Assembly (NCBI GenBank): GCA_034522055.1
Contig: JAXHLS010000006.1
Location: forward strand, 186,001-250,000
Length of the DNA: 64,000 nt
Source of the DNA: Gammaproteobacteria bacterium
Lineage (GTDB): Bacteria; Pseudomonadota; Gammaproteobacteria; JAABTG01
Reading direction: 5' to 3'
How positions within the stretch are numbered: position 1 is the first letter of the stretch; each line of letters starts with the position of its first letter. This document shows positions 43,979-52,519 of this stretch, in pieces. A program made the translations under genes and the position numbers. Below the pieces are notes generated by a model. That model ran no database searches. It worked only from the letters and a program-made list of their open reading frames with translations, and was not told the origin of the DNA.

Positions 43979-44248
43979 ATGGACTTTGAATGGGATTCGA
44001 ACAAGGCTCGGAGGAACAAGGTCAAACACGGCGTCACCTTCGAGGAGGGTGCCGAAGTGTTTGGGGATCAGTACTCGTCAACGGTGGCCGATCCCGACCA
44101 TTCTCACGATGAGGAACGATTCCTTATATTCGGGAGAACGCGGCAGGGCCGGTACGTCGTCGTTGCCTTCACAGACAGAGGTGATAGAATTCGTTTAATA
44201 TCTGCGCGACAGATGGCACGCCGAGAGCGTGAAGCTTATGAGCAATAG
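43979..44248 (+). CDS. brnT: BrnT-family toxin
   Basis: 89 residues. FEWDSNKARRNKVKHGVTFE and EGAEVF, then HDEERFLIFGRTRQGRYVVV and LISARQMARREREAYEQ are the classic BrnT RNase signature. It precedes and overlaps its antitoxin gene. This is a second, unrelated-in-sequence BrnT lineage relative to 40623. Confidence 0.93.
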   Translation: MDFEWDSNKARRNKVKHGVTFEEGAEVFGDQYSSTVADPDHSHDEERFLIFGRTRQGRYVVVAFTDRGDRIRLISARQMARREREAYEQ

Positions 44249-44450
44249 CAAATCCGACGACTTACGCCCGGAATATCCGTCCGAACTGATCAAATCCGGG
44301 GTCCGGGGCAAGTATGCCAAGAGATACCGGGAAGAAGGAACAAACCTCGTATTAATCGACCCAGATCTCCACGAAATTTTCCCCGATTCGGAAGCCGTTA
44401 ACAAAGCCCTCCGCGAATATCTTGAGAAGGGACACGGTTCCGCAACCTAA
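44238..44450 (+). CDS. brnA: BrnA-like antitoxin
   Basis: 70 residues from ATG 44238, overlapping brnT by 11 nt. Ends LIDPDLHEIFPDSEAVNKAL and REYLEKG, as in BrnA-type antitoxins that follow brnT. The stop codon is inside the attC inverse core (ACCTAAC). Confidence 0.8.
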   Translation: MSNSKSDDLRPEYPSELIKSGVRGKYAKRYREEGTNLVLIDPDLHEIFPDSEAVNKALREYLEKGHGSAT

Positions 44451-44542
44451 CCAGGGGCTGCAGTCCGACGCTTGACAGCTTCCTCCTTTCGCTTCCGCTC
44501 CAGTCGGTCGCTGTCAAGCGCGGCTGAGCGCCAACGTTGAAC
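44445..44542 (+). other. attC recombination site (98 bp)
   Basis: ACCTAAC (44445-44451) and GTTGAAC (44536-44542) both fit consensus, with long partly complementary arms. 44543-44640 beyond it is AT-rich and shows no gene. Confidence 0.88.
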
Positions 44543-44640
44543 TAAAGAGTTTAAGCTTGGGATTCGGTCTAAATTTTGGTTTGTTTTTCATAATGCATGC
44601 GATACTGTCGCAAGGTGTGATCTTCACCTGATACACAAAT

Positions 44641-45879
44641 CTACGCCACGGCAGGCACTGCATATTGGCTGACCTTATCCCAGAATTGGCTCCAGCGGTT
44701 TTCGGTGAGGACCAGGGAGCGCAGGCTCAGCACGGCGCGGGCACCGCGGGTCTTCCAGCGCATGCCGGCCTGGCAGAGGCGCTGTTTGATGACGGTCTTG
44801 CAGGCCGCCTCGGTCACGCCGGAGCCGATGGACAGGTTCTCGGCCTGGTAACGGGCGTAGTCCATCTTGTCGTGGTGGTTGCGGAAGTAGGTGATGGACG
44901 ATTTCAGTCCCTTTCGGGCGTCGTCGTGCAGGGGCTGGTCCGTGAGGGTCTGCAATTCGGCGAGGAGCTGTCGGGCGGCACCCTCTTCATGCTTGAGCCG
45001 ATGGCATTGGGCCTCGGTCCATTCGCCGCGGCCCAGCGAGTCGGTGGGCCGGGCCGCGGCGGCGGCCTGGCCGACATAGCCGGCGGCATGGTAGAAGTCC
45101 AGGATGGTCTCGGAGACCTGCGCCTTCTCCTCCAGGAAGGACCAGTTGCCGTGGTCGCCGTCGGCGATGCCGACGTAGCGGGCCTCGGGGTAGGTTTCCC
45201 GGACGTGCGCGACCTCCCGCTCCAGGCTCCGGTAGAACGCCTCCTTGCCGTACTCCGGGGCGGCGCCCAGGTAGATGGTGTGCAGCCGCTTTCCCTGGGG
45301 GCTGTACAGGGAGACCGTGCCGGTCATGGCCTCCCGCCAGCCGTCCAGGCCCACCGCCACGTTGGCCACCGGTGCATCCAGCTCGGGGGTCTGGTAGGTC
45401 CAATCCTCCTCCTTTATCTGGGCCACCGCCGCCACCGTCTCCGCCACCCGGCTCAGGTACGAGCGGGCCACCTGGCGGCCGTGGTTGTCCGTCAAATGCG
45501 CCTGGACCTGGGCGGCCGGCCCGTTGGCGTACTTGTGGGCAATCATCCTGGCGAAGCGGGGCGTGGTGTCCCCCACCATGCGGGCATGGCCCTCCAGCGG
45601 GCAGTAAGTCTTGCCGCCGGCGGCCCGCTGGTAGACATAGCGGTCCACCGAGACCACCCCGTAGGGCGTCTGGTACTGCTTCGGTTGCTGCCCCTTGGGA
45701 TACCAGCGCTCACCGCCGATCACCTGCTTGGCGCCGTCCGTATCGAACCACTCCAGCGCCGCCGTCGTCACCAGGCTACCCGCCTGGTTCAACGACTCCA
45801 GAATGGCTTCCTCCGAGGCCCGCATCGAATCGGACAGATCCACCGTCATCTCCAGGGTCCCCCCCGTGGACAGAATCAC
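44641..45879 (-). CDS. ISKra4-family transposase
   Basis: 412 residues on the minus strand. GVVSVDRYVYQRAAGGKTYC, VGLDGWREAMTGTVSLYS, the catalytic-region GIADGDHGNWSFLEEKA and the end GSGVTEAACKTVIKQRLCQA are diagnostic of ISKra4. Appears intact. I could not define the element's terminal repeats. Its right side cuts into the ParE-like fragment at about 45884. Confidence 0.9.
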   Translation of the reverse strand: MILSTGGTLEMTVDLSDSMRASEEAILESLNQAGSLVTTAALEWFDTDGAKQVIGGERWYPKGQQPKQYQTPYGVVSVDRYVYQRAAGGKTYCPLEGHARMVGDTTPRFARMIAHKYANGPAAQVQAHLTDNHGRQVARSYLSRVAETVAAVAQIKEEDWTYQTPELDAPVANVAVGLDGWREAMTGTVSLYSPQGKRLHTIYLGAAPEYGKEAFYRSLEREVAHVRETYPEARYVGIADGDHGNWSFLEEKAQVSETILDFYHAAGYVGQAAAAARPTDSLGRGEWTEAQCHRLKHEEGAARQLLAELQTLTDQPLHDDARKGLKSSITYFRNHHDKMDYARYQAENLSIGSGVTEAACKTVIKQRLCQAGMRWKTRGARAVLSLRSLVLTENRWSQFWDKVSQYAVPAVA

Positions 45880-45883
45880 GAGA

Positions 45884-46076
45884 AAATTCCAACAGATTAG
45901 CGAGTTTCGATTGTCTGGTCGACGAGTGCCAGAGTATGAGCTTGATCAAATCAGGGAAGTGTTTTCCGGGCCATACCGAGCCATACAGATTCATCTATCA
46001 CGTTATGGCGGAGCAAATTGATGTGGTGGCCGTGATACATGGAGCAATGAATGTGCGACAACGCGAACAAGAATAG
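45884..46076 (+). pseudogene. ParE/RelE-family toxin, C-terminal remnant
   Basis: SGRRVPEYELDQIREVFSGP in one frame and YRFIYHVMAEQIDVVAVIHG in another (frame change near 45984) together form the C-terminal half of a ParE-type toxin, ending in the typical VVAVIHGAR-like strand. The N-terminus was removed by the adjacent ISKra4 element. Confidence 0.75.
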
Positions 46077-46081
46077 GAAAG

Positions 46082-46157
46082 GCCGAACAAAGCGCTCAAC
46101 TCGGACTGCCTCAGTCGCTGGCGCTCCTTCGGTATCCTGTTAGCGCTGGCGTTGGGC
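46082..46157 (+). other. attC-like recombination site (76 bp)
   Basis: GCCGAAC (46082-46088, one mismatch to RYYYAAC) and GTTGGGC (46151-46157). AAGCGCT and AGCGCTGG arms are complementary. It closes the broken ParE cassette. Confidence 0.75.
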
Positions 46158-46187
46158 GTCTATTCGCAGCTGAGATATGCTTACCCC

Positions 46188-46409
46188 ATGATTGACGCAG
46201 CACTCATCTCCAAGGTCAAGTCGCTGAGCCCGAAGGGCCGCCTGCAACTCATCGGGGCGATCTGGGAATCTCTCGACCAATCAGAGATTTCCGTCTCTGC
46301 TGCCGAGCGCGAGCTGCTTGACGCACGTCTGAAGGGTCTAGAGTAGAATCCTTCGTATGAAAGTCCCTGGCCCGAGGTCAAGGCTCGGCTGCGCAAGCTC
46401 GGCTCTTGA
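46188..46409 (+). pseudogene. Addiction-module antitoxin (RelB-like family) with in-frame TAG
   Basis: ATG 46188. IDAALISKVKSLSPKGRLQL and IGAIWESLDQ match the putative addiction-module component family. TAG at 46344-46346 stops translation after 52 residues. The same frame then continues NPSYESPWPEVKARLRKLGS to TGA 46407, giving the usual length of about 73. The module is thus inactivated by a single nonsense change. Confidence 0.8.
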
Positions 46410-46535
46410 GCTATCGGGTCCATGTACGCCGAGCTGCAGAGCTTGACGTTGCTGAAGCCCTGGAATGGTACGAATCGCAGCAGACATTGACCTAGTATCT
46501 GGATGAAGACCTTAGAAGTGTCTCCCGTGTCTGGC
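46406..46535 (+). pseudogene. RelE/ParE-family toxin, N-terminal remnant
   Basis: LSYRVHVRRAAELDVAEALE then WYESQQ, overlapping the antitoxin stop as usual for this module. An in-frame TAG at 46493 follows, and the frame continues YLDEDLRSVSRV into the first codons assigned to hypF. The rest of the toxin is gone, replaced by hypF. Confidence 0.75.
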
Positions 46536-48869
46536 CCCGGGGAGCCGGGGGGCGAGGAGATCCGGGTGCGGGGGATCGTCCAGGGGGTGGGGTTCCGGCC
46601 CACGGTGTGGCGGTTGGCCCATGAGATGGGGCTCGCGGGGGAGGTGCTGAACGATGGCGCCGGCGTGCTTATCCGCCTGTGGGGGGCGGCGGGGCGGCGG
46701 GATGCCTTCGTGGCGCGGCTGGCCGCCGAGGCGCCACCCCTGGCGCGCATCGATGCCGTGGAGCGGGCGTCGCTGGAGGGGCGCTGCGAGCATGATGACT
46801 TCCGCATCCTCGCCAGCGGCGGCGGCGCGGTGCAGACCCATGTGGCGCCGGACGCCGCCACCTGCCCGGCCTGTCGCCGCGAGACCCTGGATCCCGCCGA
46901 CCGCCGTTATCGCTATCCCTTCACCAACTGCACCCACTGCGGCCCGCGACTGTCCATCGTGCGGGCCATCCCCTATGACCGCGCCAACACCAGCATGGAC
47001 GCCTTCCCCCTGTGCCCCGCCTGCGGGGCGGAGTACGCCGATCCCGCGGACCGCCGTTTTCATGCCCAGCCCAACGCCTGTCCGGCATGCGGGCCGCGGG
47101 CGTGGCTCAGCGACGCCGAGGGCAAGGTGGTCACCGTGGAGGGCACGGCGGACGCGGTGGCGGGGGCGGCGCGGCTCATCGGGGAAGGACGGATCGTCGC
47201 CATCAAGGGCGTCGGCGGCTTCCATCTCGCCTGCGACGCGGCCAGCGAGGAGGCCGTCAATCTTCTGCGGGCACGCAAGCGGCGTTACGGCAAGGCCTTC
47301 GCCCTGATGGCCCGGGACGTGAGTGTGGTGCGCCGCTACGCCGTCCTCTCCGCCGTCGAGGAGGAGCTAATGGCCGGCCCGGCGGCCCCCATCGTGGTGC
47401 TGGACCAGGGCGGCGAGGCCCTGGCCACCGGCATCGCCCCGGGCCAGACGGGGCTGGGCTTCATGCTCCCCTATACGCCCCTGCACCACCTCTTCATGGC
47501 CGAGCTGGAGGCCCCCGTGGTGCTCACCTCGGGCAACCGCAGCGACGAGCCCCAGTGCACGGGCAACGCCGAGGCCCTGGAGCGCCTGGCGGGGATCGCC
47601 GACGCCTGGCTGCTCCACGATCGGGACATCGTCAACCGCCTGGATGACTCGGTGGCGCGGGTGGCGGCGGGGCGGCCCCGGCTGCTGCGCCGGGCCCGGG
47701 GCTATGTGCCGGCGCCCCTGACCCTGCCCGCCGGCCTCGCGGGCGGCCGGCCCATCCTCGCCATGGGCGGTGAGCTCAAGAACACCTTCTGTCTCAACCC
47801 CCAGGGCCGGGCGGTGGTGTCCCAGCACATGGGCGACCTGGAGGAGGCCACCACCCTGGCGGATTACCGCCGCAACCTGACTCTGTACCGGGAGCTGTTC
47901 CGCTTCACCCCGGAGGTGGTGGCGGTGGATGAGCACCCCGACTACCTGTCCACCCAGGAGGGGGTGGGGTTGGCGGCGGAGCTGGGCGCGGGTCTCACGC
48001 GGGTGCAGCACCACCACGCCCATTGCGCCGCGGTGATGGCGGAGGCGGGCCTGCCCGGGGAGGGCCCGGCGGTGCTGGGTGTAGCCCTCGACGGCCTCGG
48101 TTATGGCCGCGACGGCACCCTGTGGGGCGGGGAATTCCTGGTGTGCGACTACCGAGACTTCCGGCGCGTGGGGCGTTTCGCGCCCGTGGCCATGCCGGGG
48201 GGTACCCAGGCCATACGCGAGCCCTGGCGCAACACCTTCGCCCATCTCATGGCCGCCTTCGGGCCGCAGGCCCTGGCGGCGCGCTACGGCCATCTCGAGC
48301 CGGTGCGGGACCTCTACGCCCGCCCCGTGACCAATCTGCTGCGCATGGTGGAGCGGGGCCTCAACAGCCCGCGGGTCTCCTCGGCCGGGCGCCTGTGCGA
48401 CGCCGTGGCGGCGGCCCTGGGGATCCAGCGCGAGCGGGTCCACCACGAGGGCCAGGCGGCCATGGAGCTGGAGGCCCTGGCGGCACCCCATTTCCGCCGC
48501 GAGGCCGCCATGGCCTACCCCTTCACGGCGGCACGGACGGAGGGCTTGATCACTCTCCAGTGGGCGCCTCTGTGGGAGGCCCTGCTGGGGGATCTGGAGC
48601 GAGGCGTCGCCACGGGGATCGTGGCGGCGCGGTTTCACCAGGGGATGGTGGCGGCGGTGGCCACGGTGGCGGGCGAGCTGTGTGAACACCAGGGTCTGGA
48701 GACGGTGGTGTTGGGGGGCGGTGTGTTCCAGAACCGGCTGTTGCTGGAGGGGGTGCACGGGGCCCTGGAGGCGAAGGGCCTCCGGGTGTTGTCGCCCCAG
48801 GCTCTGCCGGCCAACGACGGGGGGCTCTCCTGCGGCCAGCTCGCCGTCGCCGTGGCCCGCGGCGACTGA
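46503..48869 (+). CDS. hypF: Carbamoyltransferase HypF (hydrogenase maturation)
   Basis: 788 residues. Acylphosphatase domain at the N-terminus (VRGIVQGVGFRPTVWRLA), two Cys4 zinc fingers (CPAC-x18-CTHC and CPAC-x18-CPAC type), YrdC-like domain (AIKGVGGFHLACDA, LTSGNRSDEPQ) and a Kae1-like domain (VQHHHAHCAAVMAE, GVALDGLGYGRDGTLWGGEF). HypF makes the thiocarbamate on HypE from carbamoyl phosphate. The first ATG lies within a relE remnant, so the first 15-20 residues may be non-native. It is about 22 kb from hypE because of the accessory DNA. Confidence 0.95.
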   Translation: MKTLEVSPVSGPGEPGGEEIRVRGIVQGVGFRPTVWRLAHEMGLAGEVLNDGAGVLIRLWGAAGRRDAFVARLAAEAPPLARIDAVERASLEGRCEHDDFRILASGGGAVQTHVAPDAATCPACRRETLDPADRRYRYPFTNCTHCGPRLSIVRAIPYDRANTSMDAFPLCPACGAEYADPADRRFHAQPNACPACGPRAWLSDAEGKVVTVEGTADAVAGAARLIGEGRIVAIKGVGGFHLACDAASEEAVNLLRARKRRYGKAFALMARDVSVVRRYAVLSAVEEELMAGPAAPIVVLDQGGEALATGIAPGQTGLGFMLPYTPLHHLFMAELEAPVVLTSGNRSDEPQCTGNAEALERLAGIADAWLLHDRDIVNRLDDSVARVAAGRPRLLRRARGYVPAPLTLPAGLAGGRPILAMGGELKNTFCLNPQGRAVVSQHMGDLEEATTLADYRRNLTLYRELFRFTPEVVAVDEHPDYLSTQEGVGLAAELGAGLTRVQHHHAHCAAVMAEAGLPGEGPAVLGVALDGLGYGRDGTLWGGEFLVCDYRDFRRVGRFAPVAMPGGTQAIREPWRNTFAHLMAAFGPQALAARYGHLEPVRDLYARPVTNLLRMVERGLNSPRVSSAGRLCDAVAAALGIQRERVHHEGQAAMELEALAAPHFRREAAMAYPFTAARTEGLITLQWAPLWEALLGDLERGVATGIVAARFHQGMVAAVATVAGELCEHQGLETVVLGGGVFQNRLLLEGVHGALEAKGLRVLSPQALPANDGGLSCGQLAVAVARGD

Positions 48870-48877
48870 AACCGGCT

Positions 48878-49771
48878 TTATGGCTTCTCGGTTCTGGCGT
48901 TGCCCCGGGGCAGCAGGCCGAGGCCCTGGCCCATGCGTACATGGGTCTCCGGGGCGAGTCCCTCTTCCCAGTCCACGCTACCGGGCCATAGCAGGATGAC
49001 CGTGGAGCCCATGTTGAAGCGGCCCATCTCGGCCCCCCGCTTGAGGGTCACCGCCTCGTCGCCGGTGTAGTCCCAGGCCTGCATCGCCTTGCCATAGAGC
49101 GGCGTCACCTTGCCGGCCCATACCGTCTCCATGCTGCCCACGAAGATGGCGCCCACCAGCACCAGGGCCATGGGGCCGTAGCGGGTGTCGAACAGGCACA
49201 CCAGGCGCTCGTTGCGGGCGAACAGGCCGGGGATGTTGCGGGTGGTGGCGGCGTTGACGCTGAACAGCCTGCCGGGGATGTATACCATGCGGCGCAGGGT
49301 GCCACGCACGGGCATGTGCACGCGGTGGTAGTCGCCGGGGGACAGGTACACCGTAGCGTAGGCGCCGTTGATGTAGGGCCGGGCCGCTTCCACGTCGCCC
49401 CCCAGCAGGGCGTGGAGCGTATAGCTGTGGCCCTTGGCCTGGACCAGGCGGGCGGCATGGGCGGTGCCCAGGGCGCTCAGGGTGCCGTCCGCCGGGCACA
49501 GCAGGCGGCTGTTGTGGGCCAGGGGGCGGGCCTCGGCCTTGAGGGCGCGGGTGAAGAAGGCGTTGAAGTCCGGGTGGCGGCGGGTGTCGGGCTCCGCCGC
49601 TTCTTCCATGTCCACCTCGAACAGGCGCCGGAAGAGGTCGATCTGCAGATTCCGGATGCGCGGCTCGCGGATGGCCATGAAACGGTGCATGACCAGGGAC
49701 AGACGGTGCTGCAGCAATAGGTACTGCAGCAGGGCAGCCAGGCGTTCCAGCCCGGCGACGAGGCGCTGCAT
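48878..49771 (-). CDS. psd: Phosphatidylserine decarboxylase proenzyme
   Basis: 297 residues on the minus strand. Converts phosphatidylserine to phosphatidylethanolamine at the inner membrane. FNAFFTRALKAEARP, LSPGDYHRVHMPVRGTLRRM and the self-cleavage site FNMGSTVILLWP are present; the site is MGST rather than the common LGST, with Ser supplying the pyruvoyl group. The start overlaps the stop of the SCO1 gene by one base, so the two are co-transcribed. Confidence 0.95.
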   Translation of the reverse strand: MQRLVAGLERLAALLQYLLLQHRLSLVMHRFMAIREPRIRNLQIDLFRRLFEVDMEEAAEPDTRRHPDFNAFFTRALKAEARPLAHNSRLLCPADGTLSALGTAHAARLVQAKGHSYTLHALLGGDVEAARPYINGAYATVYLSPGDYHRVHMPVRGTLRRMVYIPGRLFSVNAATTRNIPGLFARNERLVCLFDTRYGPMALVLVGAIFVGSMETVWAGKVTPLYGKAMQAWDYTGDEAVTLKRGAEMGRFNMGSTVILLWPGSVDWEEGLAPETHVRMGQGLGLLPRGNARTEKP

Positions 49772-50433
49772 CAGGATTGCTCGTCCAGAAAGCCGCGCAT
49801 GGCCTCGAAGCGGGCCGTCATGTCCTCGGCCCGGTGGGGGGCGGAGAACACCCCCACCAGCCGGCCCTGGGGATCCGTGAGCAGGACGGCGGCACTGTGG
49901 TCTACCAGATAATTACCGTCCTGATCGGCCTCGTGGAGGTCATAGATGATGCCCAGTTGGCGGGTCATGCTCATGAGTTCTTCCGTGGCACCGGTGGCTC
50001 CCACGAAGTCCGGATTGAAATACTCCACGTAATTCTTCAGGTGCTCGGGGCTGTCGCGGGCCGGGTCAACGCTCACGAAAACGACCTGGGTATCCGCCCC
50101 GGTCTGGCGTTCCTCCAGCTTGTCGGCCACCCGTTTGAGGGTATCCATGGTCATGGGACAGATGTCCGGGCAGTGGGTATAGCCGAAGAACATGAAGCTC
50201 CACCGTCCCTTGAGCCGGTCCAGGTCGAAGGCCTGGCCATGGTGGTCGGTAAGCTCGAAGGGCGCCACCTGCTTGGGATTAGGCCACAGCAGGCCCTGGA
50301 TGGCGGGGCCGTCGCGGTCCCGCACCAGGTCCAGAGACGTGGCCGTGGGTCTGAGGTAGAGGGCGGTGCCGGCCCCGACCACGGCGGCCATGAGGGCCAC
50401 GACGAGCAGGGAGAGATGCTTTCTTGAGTTCAT
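49771..50433 (-). CDS. SCO1/SenC-family copper chaperone
   Basis: 220 residues from ATG 50433 (minus). N-terminal signal/anchor helix, thioredoxin-like fold with the copper-binding FGYTHCPDICPMTMDTL (CxxxC) and the distant His in LVDHSAAVLL. Supplies copper to the CuA site of cytochrome oxidase. The frame is open far upstream, but MNSRKHLSLLVVALMAAVVG is the evident start. Confidence 0.94.
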   Translation of the reverse strand: MNSRKHLSLLVVALMAAVVGAGTALYLRPTATSLDLVRDRDGPAIQGLLWPNPKQVAPFELTDHHGQAFDLDRLKGRWSFMFFGYTHCPDICPMTMDTLKRVADKLEERQTGADTQVVFVSVDPARDSPEHLKNYVEYFNPDFVGATGATEELMSMTRQLGIIYDLHEADQDGNYLVDHSAAVLLTDPQGRLVGVFSAPHRAEDMTARFEAMRGFLDEQS

Positions 50434-50504
50434 AGGTGTACCGAGAGGAGGCCCGCCGGCGCCTGGCGGCGGCGGGCAAGGCATGATGGGCAGGGTGTAT
50501 CGCG

Positions 50505-50729
50505 TTATTTGCAGACGTATTCGAGGGTCAGCAGGTCCTGGCGCTCCAGATGGGCCTCGCCGCCGAAGCGACCGCAGTAGCGGTTGGCGTCCAGGGTCAG
50601 GCGCTCGATCTGACCGGGCCAGTGATAGTCGTAGATGATCCGCTCCGGCGAGCTGCGCTTGACGGATTCCGTGGGGCTGCAGGCCGTGACGGCCAGGGCG
50701 CACACGGCGATGAGAAAAGATCTGGTCAT
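50505..50729 (-). CDS. Small hypothetical lipoprotein
   Basis: 74 residues. Signal peptide MTRSFLIAVCALAVTAC with a lipobox-like VTAC, then a short soluble part (YDYHWPGQIERLTLDANRYC) with two further Cys. Upstream of the SCO1 gene on the same strand by 71 bp. Family not recognised. Confidence 0.65.
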   Translation of the reverse strand: MTRSFLIAVCALAVTACSPTESVKRSSPERIIYDYHWPGQIERLTLDANRYCGRFGGEAHLERQDLLTLEYVCK

Positions 50730-50798
50730 TTCATCTGTCCTCTTTTCATACGGACGGCGATGGTCGCCTGGGGCTGTGCCGCGCCTTCGATCGCGGTT

Positions 50799-50875
50799 TG
50801 GCGCCCTGAGCAGGATTCGAACCTGCGACCTGCCGCTTAGGAGGCGGCTGCTCTATCCTGCTGAGCTACCAGGGC
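50799..50875 (-). tRNA. tRNA-Arg (anticodon CCT)
   Basis: On the minus strand: acceptor GCCCTGG/TCAGGGC, D arm GCTC-AGCAGGATA-GAGC, anticodon stem GCCGC/GCGGC with loop CTCCTAA (anticodon CCT), T arm GCAGG-TTCGAAT-CCTGC, discriminator G and encoded CCA. All four stems pair. Confidence 0.97.
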
Positions 50876-51141
50876 CTGGATTACCCGTCTCCCGGACGGG
50901 CGTGCATTCTAACATCCCCGGCCGCTGGGGTTGCACTGGCCCCGAGCGGAGCATCTCGTCGCGGTAATCAAGGGCCCTGGCGGGGCAACTGGCGCGTGCT
51001 GATGAGGGCTACGGATGGTCAATGAGGGCCAATAATCGAGCATGTTTCGCAAATATGGAGTAACAACAGCAGATTCCGGTTTTTTGTCATGATGATTTCA
51101 ATTAAAGTTAGGTAATAGACAACGTTCAGGAAGAAAAAGTC

Positions 51142-51327
51142 ATGCTCATTCTTACCCGTCGCGTCGGCGAAACGCTGCGCATCAATGACGACATCACGGT
51201 CACCGTGCTGGGCGTCAAGGGCAACCAGGTCCGTATCGGCGTAGACGCTCCCCAGGAGGTGGCGGTGCATCGCGAGGAGATCTACGAGCGCATCCAGGCC
51301 GAGAAGAAGTCCACCTCCGCCGCTTGA
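51142..51327 (+). CDS. csrA: Carbon storage regulator CsrA
   Basis: 61 residues, [20 protein letters not shown] and onward with [12 protein letters not shown], the RNA-binding strands of CsrA/RsmA. It represses or stabilises mRNAs by binding GGA motifs. A GGA is present in its own leader (AGGAAGAAAAAGTC before the ATG), allowing autoregulation. The gene follows tRNA-Arg but on the other strand. The leader (50880-51141) shows no other gene. Confidence 0.97.
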   Translation: MLILTRRVGETLRINDDITVTVLGVKGNQVRIGVDAPQEVAVHREEIYERIQAEKKSTSAA

Positions 51328-51346
51328 TCGCTTGATCGAGTACTGA

Positions 51347-51373
51347 GGAGGCGCTGAACCATTCAGCGTCTCC
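51347..51373 (+). terminator. Hairpin downstream of csrA
   Basis: GGAGGCGCTGAA (51347-51358) pairs with TTCAGCGTCTCC (51362-51373) through a 3-nt loop, one G-U pair. No T-run follows. It lies between the convergent csrA and hydrolase genes and could serve both. Confidence 0.6.
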
Positions 51374-51447
51374 CGTGTTGCCACGGGCGGAGTTTTCCCC
51401 GTACCTCAGGCTTTGCGGTTCGAGGCACCAGCGAAAGGCCCCGGGGG

Positions 51448-52383
51448 TCAAGGCGGACCCGTCCCGGGGTTGGCCGTCGCGCGACCGACCAGGGAATGCA
51501 GTACGGTGGCGTAGGCCCGTGGCCTCTCCACCCATGGGAAATGCCCGCAATCGTCCAGGGTAACGTGGCGGGCCTGGGGCACCAGGCGCCGGTATTCCTC
51601 CCGGTTCTCGGGCATGAGCACATCTCCCCGACAATAGACCACGCCCGCCACCAGCGGCGCCAGGCGCGCCATGTCACCGTCCCCCAGGAGGCGGGCGCGA
51701 TACTCCTCCCAGACCCGGATATTCAACCCGGCGTTCGTGTCCCCCAGGCCGAAGCCCTGGGCATAGCGCCAGCCCTTCTCACCATCCACGAAATAGCTCG
51801 CCAGTTTGCGCCGCAGGGCCAGCCTGCGCTCCCTGGCGGTGCCTATGTCCGCTAGGGCTGGATAGGCCCCCGGCAAGGCGTGGGCGTAGCGTTTGGCCTC
51901 GATGTGCTCGAGGCTGGCCAGCCCTGGATCCACCGGGTTGCTGAGCACCAGCCCCTTCACGCGCCCGGGATGGCGGTGCGCGAACAGCAGGGCCTGCAGC
52001 GCCCCCCAGGATTGTCCCCACAGCACCACCGGTTCGCGGGGGAGAATGGCCGCCATATCCTCCAGCCAGGTCTCCAGCACGCCCTCGCCGGTTGCAATGG
52101 GCAGGCCGGCATTGTCACCGACGCCGCGCATATCCCAGCGGCAGGCGCGATACCGTTGCTCCAGCATGCGCTGGACGGGTTCCAGGTTCCAGGTTGTGAA
52201 GGCGGGACCGCCGCCGATGAGAAAGGCGGGTGTGCCCTCTCCCCGGCAATGCACCTCAAGCGTCATTTCCTGCGCAGGGGTCGCGCCGGCGCTCGCCCAC
52301 AACGCCGCGGCCAGAACGGTATGTCGCCTGATCGCGCCCGGGTGTAACGATGACCAAGCGTCGCGCTTGCGTTCCAGGCCCAT
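51448..52383 (-). CDS. Exported alpha/beta hydrolase (prolyl-aminopeptidase-like S33)
   Basis: 311 residues from ATG 52383 (minus), chosen because it yields a signal peptide ending ASAGATPAQ. Oxyanion-hole LIGGGPAFTTW, nucleophile VVLWGQSWGALQAL (GxSxG) and His in DDCGHFPWVERP. The fold resembles proline iminopeptidases and haloalkane-type hydrolases; substrate unknown. Periplasmic location inferred from the signal. Confidence 0.8.
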   Translation of the reverse strand: MGLERKRDAWSSLHPGAIRRHTVLAAALWASAGATPAQEMTLEVHCRGEGTPAFLIGGGPAFTTWNLEPVQRMLEQRYRACRWDMRGVGDNAGLPIATGEGVLETWLEDMAAILPREPVVLWGQSWGALQALLFAHRHPGRVKGLVLSNPVDPGLASLEHIEAKRYAHALPGAYPALADIGTARERRLALRRKLASYFVDGEKGWRYAQGFGLGDTNAGLNIRVWEEYRARLLGDGDMARLAPLVAGVVYCRGDVLMPENREEYRRLVPQARHVTLDDCGHFPWVERPRAYATVLHSLVGRATANPGTGPP

Positions 52384-52519
52384 GCCCTGCTGTGTGGCGG
52401 TGACAGGCAGTTGAAGATCCGGGGTTGAGTACCTCACACTGAGGGTGCCCGTAACCGGTTTGCCCGGGACGAGGGCACAAAGACGTTTAATGATTCCACT
52501 AGCAGAGGATGGCGATAAC

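Noticed and set aside
40623-44450. Treating the two BrnT-type genes as copies of each other
   Set aside because: They share only family-level motifs, have different partner antitoxins (CopG/RHH versus BrnA-like) and different attC sites, so they are independent cassettes.
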